A stretch of DNA of 14,392 nucleotides from Fervidobacterium sp. (GTDB taxonomy: Bacteria > Thermotogota > Thermotogae > Thermotogales > Fervidobacteriaceae), in contig DPXZ01000154.1 of assembly GCA_003526765.1 (NCBI GenBank), forward strand, positions 1 to 14,392. The letters are read 5' to 3'. The position numbers were made by a program, and so were the translations under genes. The first letter of the stretch is position 1. Each line of letters begins with the position of its first letter. This document shows positions 1 to 6,393 of the stretch, in pieces. The notes under the pieces were generated by a model that was given only the letters and a program-made list of their open reading frames with translations, ran no database searches and was not told where the DNA came from.

Positions 1-498
1 CAAATCATCGGAGTATGCATACCATATATCTGGTTCGAACCTGTGAATCATCACATACTTTCCATTGATCTTTTCTGGGAAAAGTGCTGCGTCTTTGTTG
101 TTAACCTCATCTTTTATAACTATACCATATCTTTCCCACGTGATGAAATTTTTAGTTGAAGCCAACGCTACCCTTGGCCCTTTTGGCGAATATGCTGTAT
201 AGGTCATGTAATACCTGTCGCCTATTTTCATTATCCTTGGGTCTTCCACTCCGTAGAGTTCATCCCTTGAAGCAGGGGAGAAAACAGGCTTCTCTAACCT
301 ATTGAAGTGAATTCCATCACTGCTGACAGCATATCCTATTCGAGAGACCATATCTGCACCTTGAGCCCTGTAGAGCAAATGAAATAATCCGTCATCGTTT
401 ACTACTGCACAGTTGAAAACGAACTTGTCTTCCCATAGATGTTCAGGTATTGGTGCAAGAACAGGGTTGAGTGGGTGTCTTTCCAATCTAAGTTCCAT
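1..498 (-). CDS. GH130 family beta-mannoside phosphorylase, N-terminal 166 residues (3' end outside window)
   Basis: Reading the minus strand from ATG at 498 gives an open frame of exactly 166 codons that leaves the window at base 1. A strong AAAGGAGGT lies 7 bases before the ATG. The protein shows GH130 (COG2152) landmarks: FNCAVV near residue 28, LLYRAQG near 41, YGVEDPRIM near 82, YMTYTAYS near 97, and NKDAALFPEKING near 134. The Asp of the KDAALFP stretch (about D136) is probably the catalytic general acid, by analogy with characterised members. GH130 enzymes phosphorolyse beta-mannosides (mannosyl-glucose, beta-1,4- or beta-1,2-mannooligosaccharides) to mannose 1-phosphate in the cytoplasm. 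There is no signal peptide, which fits. It starts 26 bases after the permease stop, so it is the last visible gene of the transporter operon. Which mannoside it uses cannot be read from this fragment; some GH130 members are hydrolases. Confidence 0.9.
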   Translation of the reverse strand, partial: MELRLERHPLNPVLAPIPEHLWEDKFVFNCAVVNDDGLFHLLYRAQGADMVSRIGYAVSSDGIHFNRLEKPVFSPASRDELYGVEDPRIMKIGDRYYMTYTAYSPKGPRVALASTKNFITWERYGIVIKDEVNNKDAALFPEKINGKYVMIHRFEPDIWYAYSDDL

Positions 499-524
499 GA
501 TCAAACCTCCTTTATCAGTTTTTC

Positions 525-1349
525 TCATCTCAGAGACATCGAAATTCCTTGCAGGAAATACCTTCTCAATAGTAAAAAGATTACAACCATCGGTATCGTT
601 TGTATAACCGAACCTGCGAGTATCGGTCCTATGTAACTTGCATATTCGTGGTTGAATGATGCCAGCAAAACTGAAAGCGGCATTTTGTTATAATCCTTCA
701 TAACCATCAACGGCCATAGGAAATTGTCCCATATACCTATGAATGTAAATAATCCAACTATAGATGCGGTGGAACCAGCTAGTGGAAACATGACACGAAA
801 TATGATCCAGAAATCATTTGCACCATCCATTCTTGCCGCATCTACGTAATCTTCGGGTATCGTTTTGAATGCCTGTGCAAACATGAATATCCCCCATGCG
901 CTTGTCAAAGATGGTACGATGAGCGCCTGATATGTGTTCAACCAATTGAAGTTCCTTATCAGTACAAACAAAGGAATCATGAACATAAAGCCAGGGAATA
1001 ACATCTGCCATATCGTGAAATTGAAAAGTGTCCTTCCTGCCTTAAATTTTATCCTCGATATTGCATAACCTACCAATGCAGATGTTATTATAACTGAGAA
1101 AGTTACCGTTGTCGATATGAATAGACTGTTGAAAAACGCTCTAACGAACGGCCTTTCGAATCTATTTGCCATGATAAATATGAATTTGTAATGGTCCAAC
1201 GTAAGAGACTTTGGCCAAAATGTTGTGTAAATGTCTTCTGCGGGCTTGAACGATGAAATGAATAGCCATATGTACGGATATATCCACACGATTGCAAGAA
1301 AAATCAGTAAGAATGTTATTATGTAGGCACCGATTTCTTGTTTTTTCAT
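525..1349 (-). CDS. Sugar ABC transporter permease, MalG-like (CUT1)
   Basis: A 274-residue inner-membrane permease with about six hydrophobic segments, a normal length for MalG-type subunits. The first segment covers about residues 8-32. The cytoplasmic EAA loop that docks on the ATPase is seen at about 185-210 as DYVDAARMDGANDFWIIF followed by RVMFPLA; Asp replaces the first Glu but the Ala-Ala, Gly and Pro positions are kept. With the MalF-like partner it should form the sugar channel. Its ATG overlaps the TGA of that upstream gene (ATGA, 1346-1349), so the two are probably translationally coupled at equal amounts; the ribosome binding site inside the upstream gene is only weak. Substrate is inferred from the neighbouring GH130 gene to be a mannoside or another beta-linked oligosaccharide. 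Confidence 0.93.
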   Translation of the reverse strand: MKKQEIGAYIITFLLIFLAIVWIYPYIWLFISSFKPAEDIYTTFWPKSLTLDHYKFIFIMANRFERPFVRAFFNSLFISTTVTFSVIITSALVGYAISRIKFKAGRTLFNFTIWQMLFPGFMFMIPLFVLIRNFNWLNTYQALIVPSLTSAWGIFMFAQAFKTIPEDYVDAARMDGANDFWIIFRVMFPLAGSTASIVGLFTFIGIWDNFLWPLMVMKDYNKMPLSVLLASFNHEYASYIGPILAGSVIQTIPMVVIFLLLRRYFLQGISMSLR

Positions 1350-2230
1350 ACAAAGCTCACTTCTCTTTCGAAGACCTTCCTGATAAGCGTTACCAATCCA
1401 TAACTCAACAGTGCTGTCACGATTGCAATTGTTGTTGCATACGATGGATCTATCCTCTTAAATGCTGTGTCGTACATATAAATCATGAACGTCGTTGTTC
1501 GCTGCATCGGACCTCCACCAGTTATCAAGTATGGTTCGGTGAATATACCAAAAGTTAGCATGATGGCAAGGACTGTTACTGTAACGAGTGAGGGATTGAG
1601 CAGTGGCAATGTGATCTTCCAAAAGAGGACATTGCCATTTGCACCATCCAATTCTGCTGCCTCGTACAAAGACTGCGGAATCTGTTGAAGCCCCGCATAC
1701 AGTATGAGCCCGTAATAGCCGATAAACTTCCAGGTTATTATGAGACATATAGAAAAAATCGCAAGTTGCGGATCACTGAACCACGGTATAGTTACACCAA
1801 AGAGTGCGTCAAAGATTCTATTAACAGGTCCATTCACGGCAAAAAGGTTTGAGAAAAGTAATGAATATGCCACGCCTGAAGAGACATTTGCAATCAAGAA
1901 GCTCAGCATTATGAACGTCCTGCCAAATTTCACCTTTTTCAGAGCGAGTGCAAATAGCAGTGATGAAATTAAGATCATCGGAATTAAGTAAGCAAGAAAA
2001 TTGAGCGTGTTTAGGATAATCTGCAAGAAAACACTATCGGTAAACATCTTTAAGAAATTATCGAGCCACACGAAACTTGGCTTAGAGAAGAAGTTCCACT
2101 TGGTGAATGCCAATATCAGCATCCAGACGAATGGATACCCCCAAAATATGGCAGTGTACGCGATGTAAGGAATTATAATTGAATAGCCAAATACTCTTTC
2201 CTTTCTCCCAAATTGCGATCTTTTGCTCAC
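1346..2230 (-). CDS. Sugar ABC transporter permease, MalF-like (CUT1)
   Basis: A 294-residue integral membrane protein with about six predicted membrane helices, the first at about residues 16-40 after a basic N-terminus (MSKRSQFGRKERVF). The EAA loop appears as SLYEAAELDGANGNVLFW followed by KITLPLLNP, a textbook match. This marks it as the MalF/UgpA-type partner of a CUT1 sugar importer. The start is GTG at 2230, with GGGGGTGG 5-6 bases upstream. It is separated from the upstream binding-protein gene by 160 bases containing a perfect 14-bp inverted repeat, and overlaps the next permease by 4 bases. No ATPase gene is present in the operon; in CUT1 systems of this type a shared MsmX/UgpC-like ATPase is commonly used. 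Confidence 0.93.
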   Translation of the reverse strand: MSKRSQFGRKERVFGYSIIIPYIAYTAIFWGYPFVWMLILAFTKWNFFSKPSFVWLDNFLKMFTDSVFLQIILNTLNFLAYLIPMILISSLLFALALKKVKFGRTFIMLSFLIANVSSGVAYSLLFSNLFAVNGPVNRIFDALFGVTIPWFSDPQLAIFSICLIITWKFIGYYGLILYAGLQQIPQSLYEAAELDGANGNVLFWKITLPLLNPSLVTVTVLAIMLTFGIFTEPYLITGGGPMQRTTTFMIYMYDTAFKRIDPSYATTIAIVTALLSYGLVTLIRKVFEREVSFV

Positions 2231-2251
2231 CGAACCACCCCCTTAGCTTAA

Positions 2252-2336
2252 GGATGCTGTTAACCAACTACGACCAGTTGGGTAGAATAGCTGACATATT
2301 ACTTTTCCACATAGATTGACGGGGTTAACAGCATCC
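2252..2336 (-). repeat. Perfect 14-bp inverted repeat (intercistronic stem-loop) between binding-protein and permease genes
   Basis: GGATGCTGTTAACC at 2252-2265 is repeated in perfect inverse at 2323-2336, with 57 bases between. In the minus-strand mRNA it can form a 14-bp stem ending about 16 bases before the ribosome binding site of the MalF-like gene. A competing small hairpin, CCAACT (2264-2269) with AGTTGG (2276-2281), shares two bases with the large stem. There is no U-tract, so this is not an ordinary terminator. Plausible roles are stabilising the binding-protein message against 3' decay, partial attenuation, or a protein-binding site. The repeat is directly seen; the role is inferred. 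Confidence 0.75.
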
Positions 2337-2390
2337 GTTAATTGTATTGATTATCGTTCTTCTTTGAAGTGATAAGGAAATGGGGACACC

Positions 2391-3641
2391 TTAGAACAAT
2401 ACCTTGTTTATTTCTTTCACTGCCTTGTTCAAAATATCCTCCGGCTTACCTTTTAAATACATGAGCGGTTCGACAAGGTGTGTACTCATTGCTTGATTCA
2501 CGTCTATTGTGTTGGTTATAAGAGCAGGTGGTACTGCGTATGGTACGTTTGATGAATAGGCTTTGAAGAATTTGTCTTCCATGTACTTAGCAAAGACAGG
2601 ATTTGTTGTAAGGTCCTCCCTTGCTGGAGGCATCTGAGTTTTCTCTATCCAGAGTGCATCGTTCTGTGCGTTTGAAAATACCCAAGAGATGAATTCAAAT
2701 GCAGCTTTCTTGTCTTTGCACGTCGAGAAGATCACAAGGCCTTTACTATCTGCGATCGTGTAAACTGGTTTATCCTTTGGATAATCATCAGGAACAGGCG
2801 GTGTTGATATCCAGATATTTGGTACAACCTTTGGGAAAGTATCTTTGGCCTGGTTGACTTCCCATGGTCCTGTTATCTTACCCAATATACTGCCGGTGTA
2901 GAAAGGATTTGTACCTAACTCCACAGCAGTGTATTTGTTTTGGAACATCGTGTAGATGAAGTTTGCTATCTTCAGTCCAGTGGCATCACCAAAATTGGCT
3001 TTTCTCTTTGCAGTGTCTATGTACGCCTTTCCACCAGTTGCTGCATAGTAATACGTGATGAAATCATACCATCTATCCCACCAATTTCTCCCGGAGATGA
3101 CTTGCATCGTAAACTTCTTCTTGCCGTCGGCAAATTTCTTGCTTAGATCATATATTTCAGAATATGTCCTTGGAGGATTGTTGTATCCCAACTGTTTGAG
3201 AATATCGCCACGCCACCAAAAGAGCATAGGATTGGAATATATTGGAAAGACGTAATGCTTACCATCTACCTCCCATTTCTCTATGATGCTCGTCATCTTT
3301 CTTGTCTGTACAAGCTTTGTGAAATCGGTACCGAAATTGTCGAATGCATATATGGCACCGATATCGGCAAGCTGTGCACCGAATCCACTAAAGATATTCT
3401 CACAAAAATCTGGGGCGTTTCCTGCAGCTAAAGCTGTCAATATCGCTTCCTCAGAACTCCCCGCAGCCGGAATCGTCTGAACTTCTATTTGCACATCAGG
3501 TCTTTGTTTATTCCACTGTGTTACCATGATCTTCCAAAACTCCTCTTGATATGGGTTTGGAGCAGTCCAGAAAGTCAATTTCACCGAAAAGGCAGTTAAC
3601 ACAAAAATCAACAACATTACAACACTTGCAACCCTTTTCAT
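2391..3641 (-). CDS. Extracellular sugar-binding protein of ABC transporter (family 1)
   Basis: A 416-residue exported solute-binding protein. I use ATG 3641 as start because GGGAGGT lies about 8 bases before it; the in-frame TTG at 3650 sits directly against that ribosome binding site and is too close. The N-terminus has basic residues and a hydrophobic core (KRVASVVMLLIFVLTAFS) with no lipobox Cys, so it is a cleaved or anchored signal peptide rather than a lipoprotein. The mature part begins KLTFWTAPNP and has the family pattern: a TFW start, a QWNKQRPDVQIEVQTIP strand, an ALAAGNAPDF segment, and a late KKAAFEFISWVFS helix. Many Trp, Tyr and Phe residues fit carbohydrate stacking. It delivers sugar to the two downstream permeases. 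It follows the LacI-type gene by 60 bases with no terminator visible, so it is probably co-transcribed with it. Confidence 0.93.
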   Translation of the reverse strand: MKRVASVVMLLIFVLTAFSVKLTFWTAPNPYQEEFWKIMVTQWNKQRPDVQIEVQTIPAAGSSEEAILTALAAGNAPDFCENIFSGFGAQLADIGAIYAFDNFGTDFTKLVQTRKMTSIIEKWEVDGKHYVFPIYSNPMLFWWRGDILKQLGYNNPPRTYSEIYDLSKKFADGKKKFTMQVISGRNWWDRWYDFITYYYAATGGKAYIDTAKRKANFGDATGLKIANFIYTMFQNKYTAVELGTNPFYTGSILGKITGPWEVNQAKDTFPKVVPNIWISTPPVPDDYPKDKPVYTIADSKGLVIFSTCKDKKAAFEFISWVFSNAQNDALWIEKTQMPPAREDLTTNPVFAKYMEDKFFKAYSSNVPYAVPPALITNTIDVNQAMSTHLVEPLMYLKGKPEDILNKAVKEINKVLF

Positions 3642-3701
3642 ACCGACCAACCTCCCTGAGTTATTGTGGGGAAAATGTGCCTATTAAACGTGCTTTTAAT
3701 C

Positions 3702-4667
3702 TCATATCACTGTAGAACTGCGTTTCACATAAGATGTATAAATCGACTGTTTGTATGGATGTAAACTCTGATTGTTGAGAAGCTCGTAAAGCCTTTTTAC
3801 CGCATTGAAGCCTAACTCTGATTTTTGTACCCTCAATGTTGAAAGACCTTCCTTTTCCGCATCTGGAATATCGTCGAACCCTACAATGTTTATCTCTTCC
3901 GGTATTGTGTATTCCCATTCCTTGAGTTTTCGCAACGCATTTATGGCAATCACATCGTTTGAGCATATGATTACCTCAGGCACGTTGTCTCGTAGAATCT
4001 TTTTCAATACATTGTCCACTTCTTCATGAAGCTCATCGTATTCGATACTGACAGGCAGTCTGCCGTTTTTTCTCATTGCAGCTACATAGCCAGTGTACCT
4101 ATCTCTAAAGCCGTAATATTTAAGTAGACCATGCAGGTGTACTATCTTGTTAAAACCACTATCTAAAAATTTCTGCGTAATGTAGAAGACTCCATCGTAT
4201 CCATCACTCAACACACTATCCACACGTAGACCATCTATGTAGTGGTCTACAAGCACAACCTTGGACTTAGCAGTAATCTCTTCTATTTCCTCCTCGTTCA
4301 TATCACTTCCCAAGATGATGTACCCATCGCATCCGGAAATTTCCTCTTCTTCGAAGAGAATTCTCTTTGAAGCCATCTTGTACATCATGACGTTATTCTC
4401 AATTGCATCGAGTATGATTCTATAGAATTTACCTATATCTTTATCTAGCAATTCGTAAATTCTCTTACTCATCACTATACCCACCAACTGGCTCTTCTTA
4501 CGTGCCAAAGTTCTTGCAGATATATGCGGCTTGTAATCCAATTCATTCACAGCCTTTAGCACCTTCAGCTCTGTATCGTCTGAAACGTAACCAGTCCTGT
4601 TGAGTACACGTGAGACAGTTGCTATCGAAACACCTGCATGCTTTGCAACATCTTCTATGGATACCAC
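3702..4667 (-). CDS. LacI-family transcriptional regulator
   Basis: A 321-residue regulator. The N-terminus VSIEDVAKHAGVSIATVS followed by RVLN is the canonical LacI helix-turn-helix (about residues 2-25), and the hinge helix ISARTLARKKS lies at about 49-59. Next comes a periplasmic-binding-protein-like effector domain (QLVGIV near 60, CDGYIILGSD, VIICSNDVIAINALRKL, NIVGFDDIPDAE). The start is GTG 4667, with GAGGCGAG about 6 bases upstream; the family motif begins at once, so no earlier start is needed. It heads the transporter operon and lies divergent to the gene at 4949. Two LacI-type operators occur in the shared upstream region, so autoregulation and co-control of both directions are likely. 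The effector is probably the imported sugar or a product of it; that is inference. Confidence 0.94.
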   Translation of the reverse strand: MVSIEDVAKHAGVSIATVSRVLNRTGYVSDDTELKVLKAVNELDYKPHISARTLARKKSQLVGIVMSKRIYELLDKDIGKFYRIILDAIENNVMMYKMASKRILFEEEEISGCDGYIILGSDMNEEEIEEITAKSKVVLVDHYIDGLRVDSVLSDGYDGVFYITQKFLDSGFNKIVHLHGLLKYYGFRDRYTGYVAAMRKNGRLPVSIEYDELHEEVDNVLKKILRDNVPEVIICSNDVIAINALRKLKEWEYTIPEEINIVGFDDIPDAEKEGLSTLRVQKSELGFNAVKRLYELLNNQSLHPYKQSIYTSYVKRSSTVI

Positions 4668-4694
4668 TTATAACTCGCCTCTTTTCATATGATA

Positions 4695-4708
4695 AGTAAG
4701 CGTTTACA
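4695..4708. promoter_or_regulatory. LacI-type operator O1 (regulator side)
   Basis: On the minus strand this reads TGTAAACGCTTACT, a near-palindrome around a central CG. It differs from the consensus TGWAANCGNTNWCA for LacI/CcpA-type sites at the last base only. It lies 10 bases downstream of the minus-strand -10 box, at or just after the expected transcription start of the regulator gene, a position suited to repression. It shares its first 11 bases with the second site at 4888-4901. Confidence 0.75.
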
Positions 4709-4718
4709 CACTGACATT

Positions 4719-4747
4719 ATTATATTCTTACAATAAAAATATACCAA
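4719..4747 (-). promoter_or_regulatory. Predicted sigma-A promoter of the regulator/transporter operon
   Basis: The minus strand carries TTGGTA (4747-4742), a spacer of exactly 17 bases, and a perfect TATAAT (4724-4719). Transcription should start near 4711, next to operator O1. No other good promoter was seen before the binding-protein gene, so this one may serve the whole operon. Confidence 0.6.
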
Positions 4748-4876
4748 AATATAGAATTTATAGTAATTTACAACAATATTCCGATAATTGACGAATTTAT
4801 TCATTATCCCCAAGTATTCCAAGATATTTGCGATTTTTGACAAGTAAGGCGATTATTATATGACGGAGTATTTCAT

Positions 4877-4882
4877 TATAAT
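4877..4882 (+). promoter_or_regulatory. Predicted -10 box of the gene at 4949
   Basis: A perfect TATAAT at 4877-4882 lies six bases before operator O2, with start expected near 4889. The -35 region at 4853-4858 (TTATTA) is weak. A perfect TTGACA at 4837-4842 exists, but its spacing to this box (34 bases) is wrong. It could instead serve a poor TATATG at 4857-4862 with a short 14-base spacer. Confidence 0.5.
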
Positions 4883-4887
4883 ACGTA

Positions 4888-4901
4888 TGTAAACGCTTTC
4901 A
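4888..4901. promoter_or_regulatory. LacI-type operator O2 (divergent gene side)
   Basis: TGTAAACGCTTTCA matches TGWAANCGNTNWCA at every position. It lies over the predicted transcription start of the plus-strand gene at 4949, so a bound repressor would block it. It is 180 bases from O1, in inverted orientation, and looping between the two sites by a LacI-family tetramer is conceivable. Confidence 0.78.
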
Positions 4902-4948
4902 GAAATTTCAACAATTTTTGATTCCAACACTATCGAGGAGGTGGGCGT

Positions 4949-6280
4949 ATGAAGAAAGTTCTTACAGTCATGACTGTTTTAGTTGTTTCACTCTTATCGA
5001 TCGCATTTGCTGGTACGATGTCTATTCCTGTTACTGCTGGGGATGTGGAGGTACCCGTTGTTGTTCAAATGGCCACATTACTTGACCATGTTTCTGAGGA
5101 TTTTGAACCAGATTGGTCAACTATGAAGGTATTGAACAACGGAAAAGAGATTCCATTCCAAGTAGAAGATGTCGATGGAAATAACAGAATTTCTGGACCA
5201 GATTATGTTGTATTTATAGGCAGTGGTAAGTGTGAGATAGTTGTATCGGATGAAGCATCTGCAAAGACAACGGTTTATCCAAAGGCTTTTACAGCCATCA
5301 AAACAGATAACGGATGGACGATTAAATCAACTGATAACAACTTTGAAGTGGCAGTAAATGATCACGGTTTGGTTCAAGTTACCCAATTTGGAGATGTAAA
5401 GGCGAAGCTCGTTGATGAAGTTGGTATCGCAAGGGTGAGTGGTTGGTACAACTCGACGTTCTATGTGGACGGCAAGCTCGGTGACCACTACGAGGAGACC
5501 TCCAGTGCATTCAGAGTAGTTTCCATTAAAGTTCTCGAACCTGGCCCAGTTGCAGCGGGCATCGTCGCAACGCTGAAATCTGAAAAGTTCAACGGCTTGA
5601 CTCAGCAGCTTGTCACGCATATATTCAAAAACGGTGACATACTTGTTGATAATACGATTGCCTTTGAAAACTATGCAGACATGATGAAGATTCAATCGAT
5701 GGCGACAAGGCCAATTGCACCGGCATTCGATGATGTGGTCCACATGTTGCCAGTCTTTAGAAGACTTGTTTGGGCGGATCAGTTGAATATTACCCCTTAT
5801 GAATATTGGCTACAAAGAGATGCAATCACCATGGTCAACAACGTTCCTTACATTGTATTCCCAGCAAGTAACAGTATGAAGCCACTTTGGTGGGGTGCAA
5901 CTTACATATTTGCTTCCATGGAAAAATGGAGAAGCAATTTCTCACCAAAGGGCAAGATCGGTGTAGCAGAGATACTTCCAGAAGTTCCAGTCATTCCAGC
6001 AGATTACAAAAAGTGGTTGGATGATAATACGTGGGTATACGAAAGTCTTGAGTTCAGAGATGGCATATTCAAGTGGATGCCTGGAGAATTCGATGCATAC
6101 CCATCAACTACTGGTGTGTATTCCATGAAGACCGAAGATATGCCAAATAAATACAAAGCTGGTGACAAGATCGAGTTCTTAAGACTCTACAACATCTACA
6201 GTGCAAACTCAGTCCAAGATGCAATACAACTAATCGAGAACAAGAGTGCCTCGTTCAGAAGTTTGAAGATAGGAGAATAA
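4949..6280 (+). CDS. Exported protein of unknown function, LacI-regulon candidate
   Basis: A 443-residue protein with a clear signal peptide (residues 1-21, MKKVLTVMTV... ending IAFA-GT) and a near-perfect AGGAGGTG 5 bases before ATG. I do not recognise the family with certainty. The mature chain is beta-rich. Residues about 35-90 run VPVVVQMATLL... DWSTMKVLNNGKEIPFQVED, a pattern seen at the N-terminus of several polysaccharide-lyase or mutarotase-like secreted proteins. Next is DVDGNNRISGPD at 74-85, which has Asp/Asp/Asn/Asp at positions 1, 3, 5 and 12 of an EF-hand- or dockerin-like calcium loop. The C-terminal half is rich in Trp and Tyr (PLWWGATYIFASMEKW; WMPGEF), typical of sugar contacts. 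Its promoter carries operator O2 and it is divergent from the sugar operon. A role in binding or cutting an extracellular polysaccharide is inferred, not shown. Confidence 0.85.
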   Translation: MKKVLTVMTVLVVSLLSIAFAGTMSIPVTAGDVEVPVVVQMATLLDHVSEDFEPDWSTMKVLNNGKEIPFQVEDVDGNNRISGPDYVVFIGSGKCEIVVSDEASAKTTVYPKAFTAIKTDNGWTIKSTDNNFEVAVNDHGLVQVTQFGDVKAKLVDEVGIARVSGWYNSTFYVDGKLGDHYEETSSAFRVVSIKVLEPGPVAAGIVATLKSEKFNGLTQQLVTHIFKNGDILVDNTIAFENYADMMKIQSMATRPIAPAFDDVVHMLPVFRRLVWADQLNITPYEYWLQRDAITMVNNVPYIVFPASNSMKPLWWGATYIFASMEKWRSNFSPKGKIGVAEILPEVPVIPADYKKWLDDNTWVYESLEFRDGIFKWMPGEFDAYPSTTGVYSMKTEDMPNKYKAGDKIEFLRLYNIYSANSVQDAIQLIENKSASFRSLKIGE

Positions 6281-6332
6281 CAAGAAAGTTCATGGGGCCA
6301 GTATCTTCCTTCTGGCCCCTTTCTTGATTCTT
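6281..6332 (+). terminator. Intrinsic terminator after the 443-aa exported protein gene
   Basis: GGGGCCAG (6294-6301) pairs perfectly with CTGGCCCC (6312-6319) around a 10-base loop. Outer arms CAAGAAA (6281-6287) and TTTCTTG (6320-6326) extend the stem across a bulge. A T-rich tail follows. Read-through into the next gene, 62 bases on, is possible. Confidence 0.85.
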
Positions 6333-6393
6333 AAGGTAGATAATAGATACAAGAATATACGTGAAAGTTGGTGATATCGTGAGGTTGAAAAAT

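Noticed and set aside
3642..3650. Upstream TTG start for the sugar-binding protein (adds MVG)
   Set aside because: It directly abuts the GGGAGG ribosome binding site; the ATG at 3641 has correct spacing and gives a normal signal peptide.
4668..4688. Six-codon leader frame MKRGEL ending one base before the regulator GTG
   Set aside because: It has no ribosome binding site of its own, and a frame this short next to a start occurs easily by chance. The GAGGCGAG within it serves the regulator.
4837..4862. TTGACA with TATATG as the main promoter for the gene at 4949
   Set aside because: The spacer is only 14 bases; the perfect TATAAT at 4877 next to the operator is the better -10, although its -35 is weak.
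5327..5743. 138-codon open frame on the minus strand inside the 443-aa exported protein gene
   Set aside because: It is antisense to a well-supported gene, has a composition unlike a protein (many Cys, His, Arg) and lacks a convincing ribosome binding site.
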